Positions 19,126 to 28,369 of a stretch of 64,000 nucleotides of DNA are shown here, piece after piece. The DNA is taken from the NCBI RefSeq assembly GCF_004216565.1, contig NZ_SGWV01000008.1:834673-898672 (forward strand), read 5' to 3'. This DNA is from Sphaerotilus mobilis. GTDB taxonomy: Bacteria; Pseudomonadota; Gammaproteobacteria; Burkholderiales; Burkholderiaceae_C. Both the position numbers and the translations under genes were made by a program. Below the pieces are notes generated by a model that was not told where the DNA came from, searched no databases, and was given only the letters and a program-made list of their open reading frames with translations. The number at the start of each line of letters is the position of its first letter. Position 1 is the stretch's first letter.

Positions 19126-20325
19126 TCACACCAGCTGGATCGCCCCCGCCAGCGCCTTCAGCAAGGCGCGGTTGACCTCGCGCATGTCGAGCATGGCCTT
19201 GTCGGCCATGTCGGTGATGTCGTGGGCGGTGCCGCCTTCGAGACAGCGCACCAGACCGATGGCGTATTCGTAGGGGCCCTTGCCGTCGACCAGCGCCTGA
19301 TAGACCTGATCGGGCACCGGGATGGTCTTGAGCAGTTCGGCGAAGGGCAGCTGGAACATGCGGTCGAGCAGCGAGAAGACGCCGCAGATGAACATCTCGC
19401 TGCGGGTGTCGGCCGCCGTGCCTTCGGGTGCAAGGGCCTCCATCAGCAGGCCGCGGCGCACGGCCGCGAACATCACCGGTCGCAGGTTGACGTCGCTGCT
19501 GGCGGTCACCAGCAGCAGCGCCAGCCAGCGCTTCAGGCGCTGGTAGCCCAGCAGCATGATGGCGTGGCTGAAGGACGAGATCTCCACGCTCAGCCCGAAC
19601 ACCGGCGAGTTGATGTAGCGCATCAGCTTGTAGGCCAGCGTCGGGTCGCGCTTGAGGGTGGTCTCCAGCTGCGCCAGCGGCAGTTCGGCGTCGACCTGGT
19701 TGATCAGCTCGACGATGGCCTGCAGGTCCGGCCGCGTGTTGGCCGGCGAGCGGCCGGGCTTGGGCTTGGCGACGTCGTCGATCGGCCAGCCGAGCACCGC
19801 GATGGCATTGCGCTGGAAGGCCGAGTCCATCTCGGCCAGCGTGCGCACGCCGTCCTGGAAAAAGCCGATGTTGCGGCTGATGCCGGCTGGCACCGGCTGG
19901 CCGTCGAGGCGGCGCTCATCGGCCGTGTCGACGATGGCGTACTTGAAGCAGCCCAGCAGCTCGCGCGGCAGGGGCTGGTCGGGCCGGCCCGACAGCAGCA
20001 GCACATTGCCGTTGGCCGCCAGCGTCTGGATGGCCTCGCGGTGCAGCGGGTCCCCGGCCATGAACTTGGGGATTTCGACCATCACGTTGGTGGTCGGCTG
20101 GACCGCCAACAGGTCGGCCAGCAAGGTCTCGCTGCGCACCGACAACGCCACGCTGGGCCCGTCCGCCGGCCAGACCTGCCCCACCGCGTCGAGCAGTTCG
20201 GCCACCGGCGGCGTGCTGCCCGGACGCAGCGGTGTGACGGTCAGGCGGGTGGCCATCACGTTGCGCTGCCGGTCGATGATCGGGCAGTAGCTCAGGGCCA
20301 CCTGGCCCAGGATGGAGAGGTTCAT
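19126..20325 (-). CDS. HDOD-domain signalling protein (degenerate EAL plus HDOD)
   Basis: This is a 399-residue cytoplasmic protein of the EAL-HDOD (YuxH-like) type. The first ~190 residues look like an EAL-domain remnant without the EAL, DDFGTG or other catalytic motifs, so no c-di-GMP hydrolysis is expected. Residues about 195-395 are an HDOD domain (FSHAIMLLGYQRLKRWL is typical). HDOD proteins act as non-enzymatic signalling adaptors and some affect flagellar gene expression or motility. It starts 33 nt after flgL on the same strand and is therefore probably the last gene of the flg operon. That supports a role in motility control, which is inference. Confidence 0.8.
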   Translation of the reverse strand: MNLSILGQVALSYCPIIDRQRNVMATRLTVTPLRPGSTPPVAELLDAVGQVWPADGPSVALSVRSETLLADLLAVQPTTNVMVEIPKFMAGDPLHREAIQTLAANGNVLLLSGRPDQPLPRELLGCFKYAIVDTADERRLDGQPVPAGISRNIGFFQDGVRTLAEMDSAFQRNAIAVLGWPIDDVAKPKPGRSPANTRPDLQAIVELINQVDAELPLAQLETTLKRDPTLAYKLMRYINSPVFGLSVEISSFSHAIMLLGYQRLKRWLALLLVTASSDVNLRPVMFAAVRRGLLMEALAPEGTAADTRSEMFICGVFSLLDRMFQLPFAELLKTIPVPDQVYQALVDGKGPYEYAIGLVRCLEGGTAHDITDMADKAMLDMREVNRALLKALAGAIQLV

Positions 20326-20358
20326 GGAGGACGTCTGTGAGGTTCGGGTTTCGAGCGT

Positions 20359-21585
20359 TCAGTTGCCGATGTAGTTGAACAGCGAGAGCTTCTGCACCAT
20401 CGAGTAGGACTGCAGCGCAGCCTGGTAGCTGGTCTGCTTGTTGGTGAAGTCCGAGACCGCCTGGACCATGTCGAGATCTTCGGCGTCCGAGCGGGTGGTC
20501 TGAGCCGAAAGAATGCGGGCATCCGTGCGATCCGACAGCCCGTCGATGCGGTTGAGCGTCTCGCCCGCCGACGAGCGGGCCGACTGGAAATTGCCGAGCG
20601 CCTGGTCGACATCGCGCAGCCCGCTGTTGACCGCCTGGGTGACCGAGCCGTTGTTGGCCAGCGGGTTCTCCAGCACCGCCAAGGCGCGGTCGAGCGCGTC
20701 GAACACGCTCAGGTTGGCGTTCGACGGGGTGATCGTGAACTGGTCGCCCGCAGCCGGCTGGCCGGTCACGGTCACGCTCATGCCGAAGGCCGAGATCGCG
20801 CGCCCGCTGTTGTAGGGCAGACCGGCCATGGGCGTGCCGGCGGCATCGTTGAGCACCGCGCCGCTGTCGGGGTCGACCACGCTGTAGGTGGTCGCGCCGG
20901 TCGCGTCGGTGCCGAACTGCAGCGCGACATTGCCGCCCGGCAGGTCGGCCGGGCTGGTGACCTGGCCGGCGTTGATCCAGGCGTTGCCGGTGTTGCCGGC
21001 GGTCGCGGCGGTCTCGAACACGCCGTTGCCGCTGCGGGCATGCAGCCAGACCTGTTCGCCGTCCATCGACAGGGGCAGGCGTTCGCTGGTCGAGCCCTCG
21101 ATCTGGCCACCGGTCGAGGCAAAGGCCACGCCGCCGACCGCGTCGATGAAGGGCGGCGCCTGCACGCCCTGGCCGCCGAACAGGAAGCCGCCGTTGCCGT
21201 CCTGCTGGTTGGCGACGTTGAGCAACTGCGAGCGGACCTCGCGCAGCTGCTGGGCCAGTGCGCGCCGTTCGGCCGGCTGGTAGGTCGCGTTGCCGGCGGC
21301 CACGAGGGTCTCGCGGGCCGACTGCAGCAGGTTGGTCGCGTCGCCGAGGGCCGATTCCGACAGCAGCATCGCGTTGCGGCTGGCATCGGCCACACGCAGC
21401 GTGGTCTCGCCGCGGGCCTGCTCGATCAGCGCACGTTCGGCCCGCGCGGCGGCGGTCGGGTCGTCGCTGGCGCGGTCGATGCGCTTGCCGCTGGTCATCT
21501 GCGACTGCGCGCGCGACAGCTCCTGCTGGCGCCGCTGCATCGTGTTGACCGAGTTCTCGTAGGTCTGGGCGGTCGAGATTCTCAT
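20359..21585 (-). CDS. flgL: Flagellar hook-filament junction protein FlgL (HAP3)
   Basis: This 408-residue protein links the hook to the filament together with FlgK. The N-terminal flagellin-like D0 coil begins MRISTAQTYENSVNTMQRRQ, and the C-terminal coil ends with SYQAALQSYSMVQKLSLF, both typical of FlgL. The glycine/threonine-rich middle is the variable surface domain. It follows flgK by 26 nt and precedes the HDOD gene by 33 nt. Export would be by the flagellar type III apparatus, which is not in this window. Confidence 0.95.
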   Translation of the reverse strand: MRISTAQTYENSVNTMQRRQQELSRAQSQMTSGKRIDRASDDPTAAARAERALIEQARGETTLRVADASRNAMLLSESALGDATNLLQSARETLVAAGNATYQPAERRALAQQLREVRSQLLNVANQQDGNGGFLFGGQGVQAPPFIDAVGGVAFASTGGQIEGSTSERLPLSMDGEQVWLHARSGNGVFETAATAGNTGNAWINAGQVTSPADLPGGNVALQFGTDATGATTYSVVDPDSGAVLNDAAGTPMAGLPYNSGRAISAFGMSVTVTGQPAAGDQFTITPSNANLSVFDALDRALAVLENPLANNGSVTQAVNSGLRDVDQALGNFQSARSSAGETLNRIDGLSDRTDARILSAQTTRSDAEDLDMVQAVSDFTNKQTSYQAALQSYSMVQKLSLFNYIGN

Positions 21586-21611
21586 GGGGTGCTCCGAAGG
21601 TCGTGCCGCGC

Positions 21612-23525
21612 TCAGGCGTTGATGGACAGGATGGTGTCGAACACCTTCTGCGCCACCTGCAGCACCTTGGCCGCCGCCTGGTAGCTCTGCTGGTACTGCA
21701 TCAGGCGGGCGGCTTCCTCGTCGAGGTTGACGCCGGTGCGCGCGCCGAGCTGGTTGGCGGCCTCGTCGGCGGCGGCCGAGGAGACGTCGGATGCGGCCTG
21801 CGCGCCCTGCACCCGCACGCCGATGCCCGACAGGGCCTGGGCGTACTGGTTGGTGAAGCTCAGGCCCATCGACATGGCGACGTTGGCCAGGCCCTCCAGC
21901 GCCAGCGCGTTGCCGTTGCTGGACGAGGCCTGCAGGGTCGGGCTGATCCGGAAGGCATCGCCTGACGCCGGCACGCCGTCAAGTTTGATGGCGATGCCGT
22001 CGTGGCGGATGGGGGTGCCCGCGCTCCAGCTGCCGCTGGTGATGAAGTTGCCGCTGCCGTCGTCGAGCACGTAGTCGCGGCCGCCCTGGGCGTTCTGGGC
22101 ACCGAAGGTGATCTGGAAGGTGCCGTAGGCGCCGGGCGGGCTGCTCTCGATGGTCAACGCGCTGATGGTGCCGGTGCCGGTGTTGCCCGATGTCGCCACC
22201 GCGTTGACCGGGTTGGCCGCCGCGATGCCGCGCGGATCGGCCAGCGCCACGCCCATGCCTTGGGCGGCCGTGCTGACGGGTTGCAGCAAGAAGCGGTCAC
22301 CGGGCACCCCGCCGCCGGTGATGGTGAAGCCGTCGAGCGTGGCCCCATCGGCCAGGTTGGCGAAGGTCGCGCCGTCCGAACGACGCAGCACGTTGAAGCT
22401 GCCGTCGTCGTTGACCTTGAGCTCGTACTCGCTCGCTTGCAGCGCGCGGCTGTCGGTGACGGCCAGCGTGATCGCGCCGACGTGGTTGCCAGCGCCATCG
22501 ACCGCGTTGCTGCGTGCCGGGATGGCGTTGGCCTCGCCCATCTGGAACAGCGCGTTGCCGGGCTGGCCGTCCAGACCCAGGCCGAAGGACTGCTGGCGGT
22601 TCACCTCGCGCGCCAGCGTGCCGGCCAGCAGGCCCAGCTGGTCGCGGGCATGGCTCAGGTCGTCGTTCTGGAAACGGATCAGGCCGGCGAGGCTGCCGCC
22701 GCCGAGCAGGTCCTCGTCGAGCTGGCGTTCGATGCCGCCGATCTGGATGCCGACCCGCACGCGCGACGGGTCGTATTCATCGGCCTGCGCGATCAGCTGG
22801 TAGGCGCCATTGCCCAGGACCAGGCTCTGACCCCCGCCGATGAAGAGGTTGAGCGTGCCGTCGTCCTGTTCCAGCCGCGTGACCTGGACGTGCGAGCTGA
22901 GCTCGCTGATGAACTGGTCGCGCTGGTCGAGCAGGTCGTTGGGCGCCTGGCCGTTGCCGCGCATGCCGGCGATCTGGTCGTTCAGCGCGGCGATCTGGGT
23001 GGCCAGGCTGTTGACGGTGTCGACGGTGTTGCGCACGTCCAGCACGGTGGCCGCCTGCAGCGACTCGATCTGCTCGGCGCTGGAGCGGAAGCGCGACGCG
23101 AGTTCCTCCGAGCGCGCCAGCACGACCTGACGGGCGCTCGGATCGGCGGGCGAATTGGCGACGTCGCTGAAGGCGTTGAAGACCTGTGTGGCGGCATAGC
23201 CCAGCCCGGACTCGCCATTGCCGAAGCTGCCTTCAAGGCGATTGAGCAGGTCCAGCCGGGTGCTGTCGGCACTGGCCTGGGCGCGGGTCTGCGCGACCTG
23301 GTCGGTCAGGAAACCGTCGACCGCGCGGGTCACGGTCTGCACCGTCACGCCACGGCCGAAGTAGCCCGCGCCGGTGTAGGAGCCCGGCGCCGTGGTCAGC
23401 ACCGTGTCCTGGCGCGAGTAGCCCGCGACGTTGGCGTTGGAGATGTTGTGGCCGGTGGTCTGCAGCTGCGCCTGGGCCGCGAACATGGCCCGCGTGCCGA
23501 CGTTCATCAAGCTGGTCGTGCTCAT
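21612..23525 (-). CDS. flgK: Flagellar hook-associated protein FlgK (HAP1)
   Basis: This 637-residue junction protein sits between hook and FlgL. The start has the conserved rod/hook signature (ALQTTGHNISNANVAGYSRQ-like, about residues 18-37), and the end has the D0 coil with YQQSYQAAAKVLQ. The size is within the family range. It lies between flgJ (13 nt upstream) and flgL in an unbroken operon. Confidence 0.95.
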   Translation of the reverse strand: MSTTSLMNVGTRAMFAAQAQLQTTGHNISNANVAGYSRQDTVLTTAPGSYTGAGYFGRGVTVQTVTRAVDGFLTDQVAQTRAQASADSTRLDLLNRLEGSFGNGESGLGYAATQVFNAFSDVANSPADPSARQVVLARSEELASRFRSSAEQIESLQAATVLDVRNTVDTVNSLATQIAALNDQIAGMRGNGQAPNDLLDQRDQFISELSSHVQVTRLEQDDGTLNLFIGGGQSLVLGNGAYQLIAQADEYDPSRVRVGIQIGGIERQLDEDLLGGGSLAGLIRFQNDDLSHARDQLGLLAGTLAREVNRQQSFGLGLDGQPGNALFQMGEANAIPARSNAVDGAGNHVGAITLAVTDSRALQASEYELKVNDDGSFNVLRRSDGATFANLADGATLDGFTITGGGVPGDRFLLQPVSTAAQGMGVALADPRGIAAANPVNAVATSGNTGTGTISALTIESSPPGAYGTFQITFGAQNAQGGRDYVLDDGSGNFITSGSWSAGTPIRHDGIAIKLDGVPASGDAFRISPTLQASSSNGNALALEGLANVAMSMGLSFTNQYAQALSGIGVRVQGAQAASDVSSAAADEAANQLGARTGVNLDEEAARLMQYQQSYQAAAKVLQVAQKVFDTILSINA

Positions 23526-23538
23526 GTGCTGTTCCTGG

Positions 23539-24645
23539 TCAGGCCGACGTGTTCACGCGCGGTGCCAACGTGTCGACGCGGGCCTGCGGGCTGGCGTCGA
23601 GCTGGCGTTGCACCCGCGCGGTGGTCTCGATGACGCGGCCAAGCTTGGCGGCGTACTGGGGGTCGGTGGCATAGCCGGCGCGCTGCAGGCCCTGCGCGAA
23701 GGCGGCCGCCGTCTGCGGCGATGCGCCATCGCCGGCCTTGGCGCTGTTGACGACGCCCTGCATCACGTCCCGGTAGCGCGGGCTGTTGCCGATCAGCCGG
23801 GCGTAGTCGCGGAAGCTCTCCTCGGCCGAGGCATAGGCCCGGAAACGCGCCTGCACCTTCTGCGGCTGGCCGTTGATGACCTCGGTGGTGGTGGCGACCA
23901 CGCTCGGGCCGTTCCAGCCCGGGCCGGCCTTGATGCCGAACAGGTTGTTCGAGACCGTGCCGTCCTGGCCGACGATCTGCTTGCGGCCCCAGCCGGTCTC
24001 GTGGGCGGCCTGGGCGAGCATGAACTGGGCGGGGATGCCGCTGTCGGCCGCAACCGCTGCGGCCGCGTCGCTGTGGACCTGCACAAACTCGGCCGGCGTG
24101 TCCACGCGTGCGGCCGGGTCGAGCTGCGCATAGCGCGCCGCCGACTTCAGGCCCTGCACGTTCTGGCCGCTCAGCCCGTTCTGGCCGTTCTGAACGTTCT
24201 GCAGGCTCTGCAGGTTCTGGATCGCGGCCGGACGCACAGGCAGTTGGAAGCCGCCGGCCGGGTTGGCGCCGCTCGCGCCGTTGGACAAGCCGGTCTGCCG
24301 TTCGAGCTGGCGTGCGATCGCCTCGGCCAAGCCGCCGGGACGGCCGGTCATCTCGGTTGCGTACTGCTGGTCGAGCAGGCCGGTGGCCATCTCGGTGCCG
24401 TTGTTGTCGAGCATGCCGCTGGACTGGGTGGCCGCGCGCATGCTCTTCATGATCTCCTGCATGAACAGGGCCTCGAACTGCTTGGCCACTTCCTGGATCG
24501 CGCCCTTCGGATCGCTCTTGGCGGCGGCGCGCAGGCCGTCGAGCTGGCCGCCGCCGGCCGCCAGGCGCTGGCTCGCCACCGAGGTGGTCGAGCGGCTGGC
24601 GCGCCAGTCGGGCTGGGTCTTGGCCGGCATGGAGGGCGTGGTCAT
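23539..24645 (-). CDS. flgJ: Flagellar rod cap and peptidoglycan hydrolase FlgJ
   Basis: This 368-residue protein has the beta/gamma-proteobacterial two-domain plan. The N-terminal rod-binding domain (FEALFMQEIMKSMRAAT, about 73-89) caps the growing rod. A C-terminal glucosaminidase domain (QFMLAQAAHETGWG, with the catalytic Glu in HETGWG) cuts peptidoglycan for rod passage. The two are joined by an Asn/Gln/Gly/Leu-rich linker (about 140-170) coded by imperfect repeats at about 24162-24221. It lies between flgI and flgK. Confidence 0.95.
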   Translation of the reverse strand: MTTPSMPAKTQPDWRASRSTTSVASQRLAAGGGQLDGLRAAAKSDPKGAIQEVAKQFEALFMQEIMKSMRAATQSSGMLDNNGTEMATGLLDQQYATEMTGRPGGLAEAIARQLERQTGLSNGASGANPAGGFQLPVRPAAIQNLQSLQNVQNGQNGLSGQNVQGLKSAARYAQLDPAARVDTPAEFVQVHSDAAAAVAADSGIPAQFMLAQAAHETGWGRKQIVGQDGTVSNNLFGIKAGPGWNGPSVVATTTEVINGQPQKVQARFRAYASAEESFRDYARLIGNSPRYRDVMQGVVNSAKAGDGASPQTAAAFAQGLQRAGYATDPQYAAKLGRVIETTARVQRQLDASPQARVDTLAPRVNTSA

Positions 24646-24723
24646 GTCAGGACTCCGGCCGGGTCGACCCCAGGGCGGCCTGAGCCCCCTCGGGGAGCCA
24701 CGAACGACGTGCGCGTGCGGGCA

Positions 24724-25998
24724 TCAGATGACTTCCAACTCGGCCTCAAGGGCACCGGCGGCCTTGATGGCCTGCAGGATCGCCAGGAGGTCGCCCGGCG
24801 TCGCGCCCAGCGAGTTGAGGGCCTTGACCACATCGGTCAGCTGGGTGCCGGCCGGCAGCTGGATCAGCGAGCCGGGCTCCTGGTTGATCTTGATGTCGGT
24901 CTTCTCGGTGACGGTTGTCTGGCCGTTCGAGAAGGGCGCGGGCTGGCTGACCTGCGGGGTCGAGGTGATGGTCACCGACAGGTTGCCGTGTGCCACCGCG
25001 CAAGGCTTGAGGGTGACGGTCTGGTTCATCACGATCGAGCCGGTGCGGGCGTTCACGATGACCTTGGCGGCCGGCGCGGCCAGCGTCAGCGGCAGTTCTT
25101 CGAGATCGGCCAGGAAGCCGACCCGTTCGTCCGGAGAGGCCGGCATGCGCACCTTGACCGCGCGGGCATCGAGCGCCTGCGCGGTGCCGCTGCCGTACTT
25201 GGCGTTGATGACGCGGCTGACCTCGCGGGCCATGCTGAAGTCCGACGAACGCAGGTCCAGCTGCAGCGAGTCGCCCTGGTTGAGCGGCGTGGGCACGGCC
25301 CGTTCGACGGTGGCGCCCTCGGGGATGCGGCCGGCCGACAGGTGGTTGACCTGGACCTTGCTGCCACCGGCCGAGGCGCCGGCACCGCCGACGATCACAT
25401 TGCCCTGCGCCAGCGCATAGATGTTGCCGTCGGCACCGCGCAGCGGCGTGGCCACCAGCGTGCCGCCGCGCAGGCTCTTGGAGTTGCCCAGCGAGGACAC
25501 GGTGATGTCGATGGCCTGACCGGGCTGTGCAAACGGCGGCAGGGTCGCGGTCACCATCACCGCCGCGACGTTGCGCAGCTGCATGCTGACGCCGGCCGGC
25601 ACGGTCACGCCGAGCTGCTGCAGCATCGCCTGCAGGCTCTGCGCGGTGAAGGGGGTTTGGGTGGTCTGGTCGCCGGTGCCGTCCAGGCCGACGATCAGGC
25701 CGTAGCCGACCAGCTGGTTGCTGCGCACGCCCTGGATGCTGGCGACTTCCTTGATGCGCTGTCCCGCCTCGGCCGGCCCGGGCCACCAGAGGGCGGCACT
25801 GGCCGCCAGTGCGGCCAGCAGCATCGCCGCACGCACCAGCCGTTCGGCCAGCGCGACGGCCAGGCGTTCCAGCCGATCGGGCCAGCCCGAGGCTTGCGCG
25901 GTCTCGATCGCATCGTGTACGGCCTCGATGGCCGCCTCGTGGCGATCGATCAGTTGGGGGTCTTGGGTGGCATCAAGCCAGGCAGGCAGCGCGTTCAT
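24724..25998 (-). CDS. flgI: Flagellar P-ring protein FlgI
   Basis: This is the periplasmic P-ring subunit, recognised by QRIKEVASIQGVRSNQLVGY and the following GLDGTGD motif just after a signal peptide. The longest frame has 424 residues, about 58 more than usual. The extra N-terminal residues precede a normal signal peptide (hydrophobic core near residues 59-72, cleavage after AEA). Translation may instead start at the GTG at 25836 or the ATG at 25824, giving about 366-370 residues. I keep the longer frame because only then is the gap to flgH a typical operon spacing of under 50 nt and an AAAGGA lies 12 nt before the ATG. The start is uncertain. Confidence 0.9.
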   Translation of the reverse strand: MNALPAWLDATQDPQLIDRHEAAIEAVHDAIETAQASGWPDRLERLAVALAERLVRAAMLLAALAASAALWWPGPAEAGQRIKEVASIQGVRSNQLVGYGLIVGLDGTGDQTTQTPFTAQSLQAMLQQLGVTVPAGVSMQLRNVAAVMVTATLPPFAQPGQAIDITVSSLGNSKSLRGGTLVATPLRGADGNIYALAQGNVIVGGAGASAGGSKVQVNHLSAGRIPEGATVERAVPTPLNQGDSLQLDLRSSDFSMAREVSRVINAKYGSGTAQALDARAVKVRMPASPDERVGFLADLEELPLTLAAPAAKVIVNARTGSIVMNQTVTLKPCAVAHGNLSVTITSTPQVSQPAPFSNGQTTVTEKTDIKINQEPGSLIQLPAGTQLTDVVKALNSLGATPGDLLAILQAIKAAGALEAELEVI

Positions 25999-26044
25999 CC
26001 GCGGGTCCGATCCTTTTGGTGGTCGAACCCATTCTGTGGCGGAC

Positions 26045-26731
26045 CTAGATGGGCAGAAGGTTCAAAAAGAAGCGGCTGAGCCAGCCTATCTTCTGCGCAT
26101 CGGCCTGGCCGCCACGGCCGCGCTGCTCGACCCGCACGTTGGCGATCTGGGCCGAGGCGACCGAATTGCCCGGCTGGATCGAGCGCGGGTCGACCTGGCC
26201 GGAGAAGCGCAGCACGTCGGCGTTGTCGTTCACGCCGATCTGCTTCTCGCCGGCGATCAGCAGGTGACCATTGGGCAGTACGTCGATGACGGTGGCGGTG
26301 ATGGTGCCGGCGAACTCGTTGGTGTTCTCGGTGCCGCCCTTGCCCGAGAAGGTGTTGGCGCTGCTGCCACCGACGCCGAGCTTGCCCAGCGCGGCCACGC
26401 CCTGGTAGGGCAAGGCGGTGATGGCGGATTCGACCGAGCCCTTCTTCTCGATCGTGCTGGTCGACGAGGCGGTCGCGCTGACCTTCTCGACGATCTGCAC
26501 CGTCAGCGTGTCGCCGACCAGGCGGGCGCGGTGGTCCTCGAACAGCGGGCGGTATTGCGCGGCCTGGAAGATCGAGCCGTTGGCAACCACCGGCACGATC
26601 ACCGGCGCGGGCCGGGCCTGGGTCGGCTCGGCCACGTCGACCTTGGGCGAACTGGGCAGGGAGACGGTGCCGCAGGCCGCCAGCGTGGCGGTCACGGCGA
26701 GGAGCGCGAAGGCGCGCAGCGGGCGGGTCAT
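26045..26731 (-). CDS. flgH: Flagellar L-ring lipoprotein FlgH
   Basis: This 228-residue outer-membrane L-ring subunit has a lipoprotein signal peptide with lipobox LAAC at residues 17-20; C20 would be lipidated. The family motifs follow: SIFQAAQYRPLFEDHRARLVGD and, later, a GEKQIGVN segment and FSGQVDPRSI. The frame stays open far upstream through flgG, but the ATG at 26731 is preceded by AAGGA about 9 nt away and starts exactly at the signal peptide. It lies between flgG and flgI. Confidence 0.95.
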   Translation of the reverse strand: MTRPLRAFALLAVTATLAACGTVSLPSSPKVDVAEPTQARPAPVIVPVVANGSIFQAAQYRPLFEDHRARLVGDTLTVQIVEKVSATASSTSTIEKKGSVESAITALPYQGVAALGKLGVGGSSANTFSGKGGTENTNEFAGTITATVIDVLPNGHLLIAGEKQIGVNDNADVLRFSGQVDPRSIQPGNSVASAQIANVRVEQRGRGGQADAQKIGWLSRFFLNLLPI

Positions 26732-26778
26732 GGACGAGGTCCTTCGGCGTGGGGTCGGGGCGCGGGTCACGGCCTTGC

Positions 26779-27561
26779 TCAGAGCTGGCCGAGCTTCTGC
26801 AGCATCTGGTCCGAGGTCGAGATGGCCTTGGAGTTCAGCTCGTAGGCACGCTGGGTCTGGATCATCGTGACCAGCTCCTCGACCACGTTGACGTTGGAGG
26901 TCTCGACGAAGCCCTGGCTGAGCTGGCCCAGACCCCCGCTGCCCGGCACGCCGCTGTTGGGCGCGCCCGAGGCGGCGGTTTCGCCGAACAGGTTGCCGCC
27001 CAGCGCTTCGAGGCCGGCCGGGTTGATGAAGTTGGCCACCGGGATCTGGCCCAGCGTCTGCGGCGCCACCTGGCCGGGCAGCGCCACGCTGACGGTGCCG
27101 TCCGGCGCGATGGTCACGGTCTGGGCCTGCGCGGGGATGGTGATGCCCGGCTGCACGGCATAGCCGGCGTTGGTGACGATCTGGCCGGTGGCGCTGACCT
27201 GGAAGGCACCGTCGCGGGTGTAGCCGGTGCTGCCATCGGGCATCTGGATCTGGAAGAAGCCGCCGCCCTTGATCGCCAGATCCAGCGAGTTGCCGGTCTG
27301 CTGCAGGTTGCCCTGCGTGAACTGGCGCGAGGTCGCCACCGAACGCACGCCCAGACCGACCTGCAGGCCGGTGGGCAGCTGGGTCTGCTCGGAGCTGCTG
27401 GCGCCGGGCTGGCGCAGCGTCTGGTACATCAGGTCCTCGAACACCGCATGCGACTTCTTGTAGCCGTTGGTGGCGACGTTGGCGAGGTTGTTGGAGACCA
27501 CGTCCAGCTGGGTCTGCTGGGCTTCCATGCCGGTCTTGGAGATCCACAGGGCGCGCATCAT
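26779..27561 (-). CDS. flgG: Flagellar distal rod protein FlgG
   Basis: This 260-residue distal rod subunit starts [20 protein letters not shown], the standard FlgG opening, with [13 protein letters not shown] soon after. The C-terminal coil has [20 protein letters not shown]. The length equals that of E. coli FlgG. It follows flgF by 45 nt. Confidence 0.97.
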   Translation of the reverse strand: MMRALWISKTGMEAQQTQLDVVSNNLANVATNGYKKSHAVFEDLMYQTLRQPGASSSEQTQLPTGLQVGLGVRSVATSRQFTQGNLQQTGNSLDLAIKGGGFFQIQMPDGSTGYTRDGAFQVSATGQIVTNAGYAVQPGITIPAQAQTVTIAPDGTVSVALPGQVAPQTLGQIPVANFINPAGLEALGGNLFGETAASGAPNSGVPGSGGLGQLSQGFVETSNVNVVEELVTMIQTQRAYELNSKAISTSDQMLQKLGQL

Positions 27562-27606
27562 GGCGGTGTTCCTTCGGGTAGGACGGGGGGTTCAGGACCG
27601 GGCCGA

Positions 27607-28332
27607 TCAGCCCAGCGACAGCAGCTGCGCGGCGGCGCGTTCGTCCTGCTCGGCGGTCTGCATCGACTTCATCTGGGCCTCGAACTGGCGGGCCGCCGAG
27701 ATCATCGAGACCATGGTCTCGATCGCGCTGACGTTCGAGCCTTCCAGCGCGCCCGACTGCAGGCGCGCGTTCGGGTCGGCCGGCAGGTCGCCGCCGGTGG
27801 CGCGGAACAAGCCGTCATCGCCGCGCTGGAGCTTGTCCTGCGGCGTCACGAGCTTGAGCTTGCCCACGGGGGTGTTGCCGCCGGTGGCCGAGCGGGCGCT
27901 GATCGTGCCGTCCTGGCCGACCGTCACCTCGGCATTGGCCGGCAGCGTGATCGGGCCACCATCGCCGAGCACCGGCAGTCCGTTGTGGCCGACCAGCACG
28001 CCTTCGTTGCTGACCTGCAGCGAGCCGGCCCGCGTGTAGGCCTCGGTGCCATCGAGCGCCTGCACGGCCAGCCAGCCATTGCCCTGCAAGGCCACGTCGA
28101 GGTTGCGCCCGGTCGTGGTCATCGGACCCTGGTTGGGGTTGTAGCCGGTGGTGGTCTCCAGCGCATAGGCCCGCGTGGTCGCGCCGTCGCCGCGCACCGG
28201 CACGGCCCGGAAGGCCTGCAGCTCGGCGCGAAAGCCCACGGTGGACACGTTCGCCAGGTTGTTGGCGAGCGTCTCCTGGCGCTGCATGGTGGCCTTGGCG
28301 CCGCCCATGCTGAGGTAGATGCGACGGTCCAT
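27607..28332 (-). CDS. flgF: Flagellar proximal rod protein FlgF
   Basis: This 241-residue rod subunit starts MDRRIYLSMGGAKATMQRQE, with NNLANVSTVGFRAELQAF next, as in FlgF. The C-terminal coil has SNVSAIETMVSMISAARQFE. It lies between flgE and flgG. Confidence 0.96.
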   Translation of the reverse strand: MDRRIYLSMGGAKATMQRQETLANNLANVSTVGFRAELQAFRAVPVRGDGATTRAYALETTTGYNPNQGPMTTTGRNLDVALQGNGWLAVQALDGTEAYTRAGSLQVSNEGVLVGHNGLPVLGDGGPITLPANAEVTVGQDGTISARSATGGNTPVGKLKLVTPQDKLQRGDDGLFRATGGDLPADPNARLQSGALEGSNVSAIETMVSMISAARQFEAQMKSMQTAEQDERAAAQLLSLG

Positions 28333-28369
28333 GTCGGCTCCTGCTCAGGTCGTGATCGGTGGCGCGGGA

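Noticed and set aside
26732..27547. Upstream extension of the flgH frame through flgG
   Set aside because: The extension is a shifted frame of flgG. FlgH starts at its own lipoprotein signal peptide with a good ribosome site.
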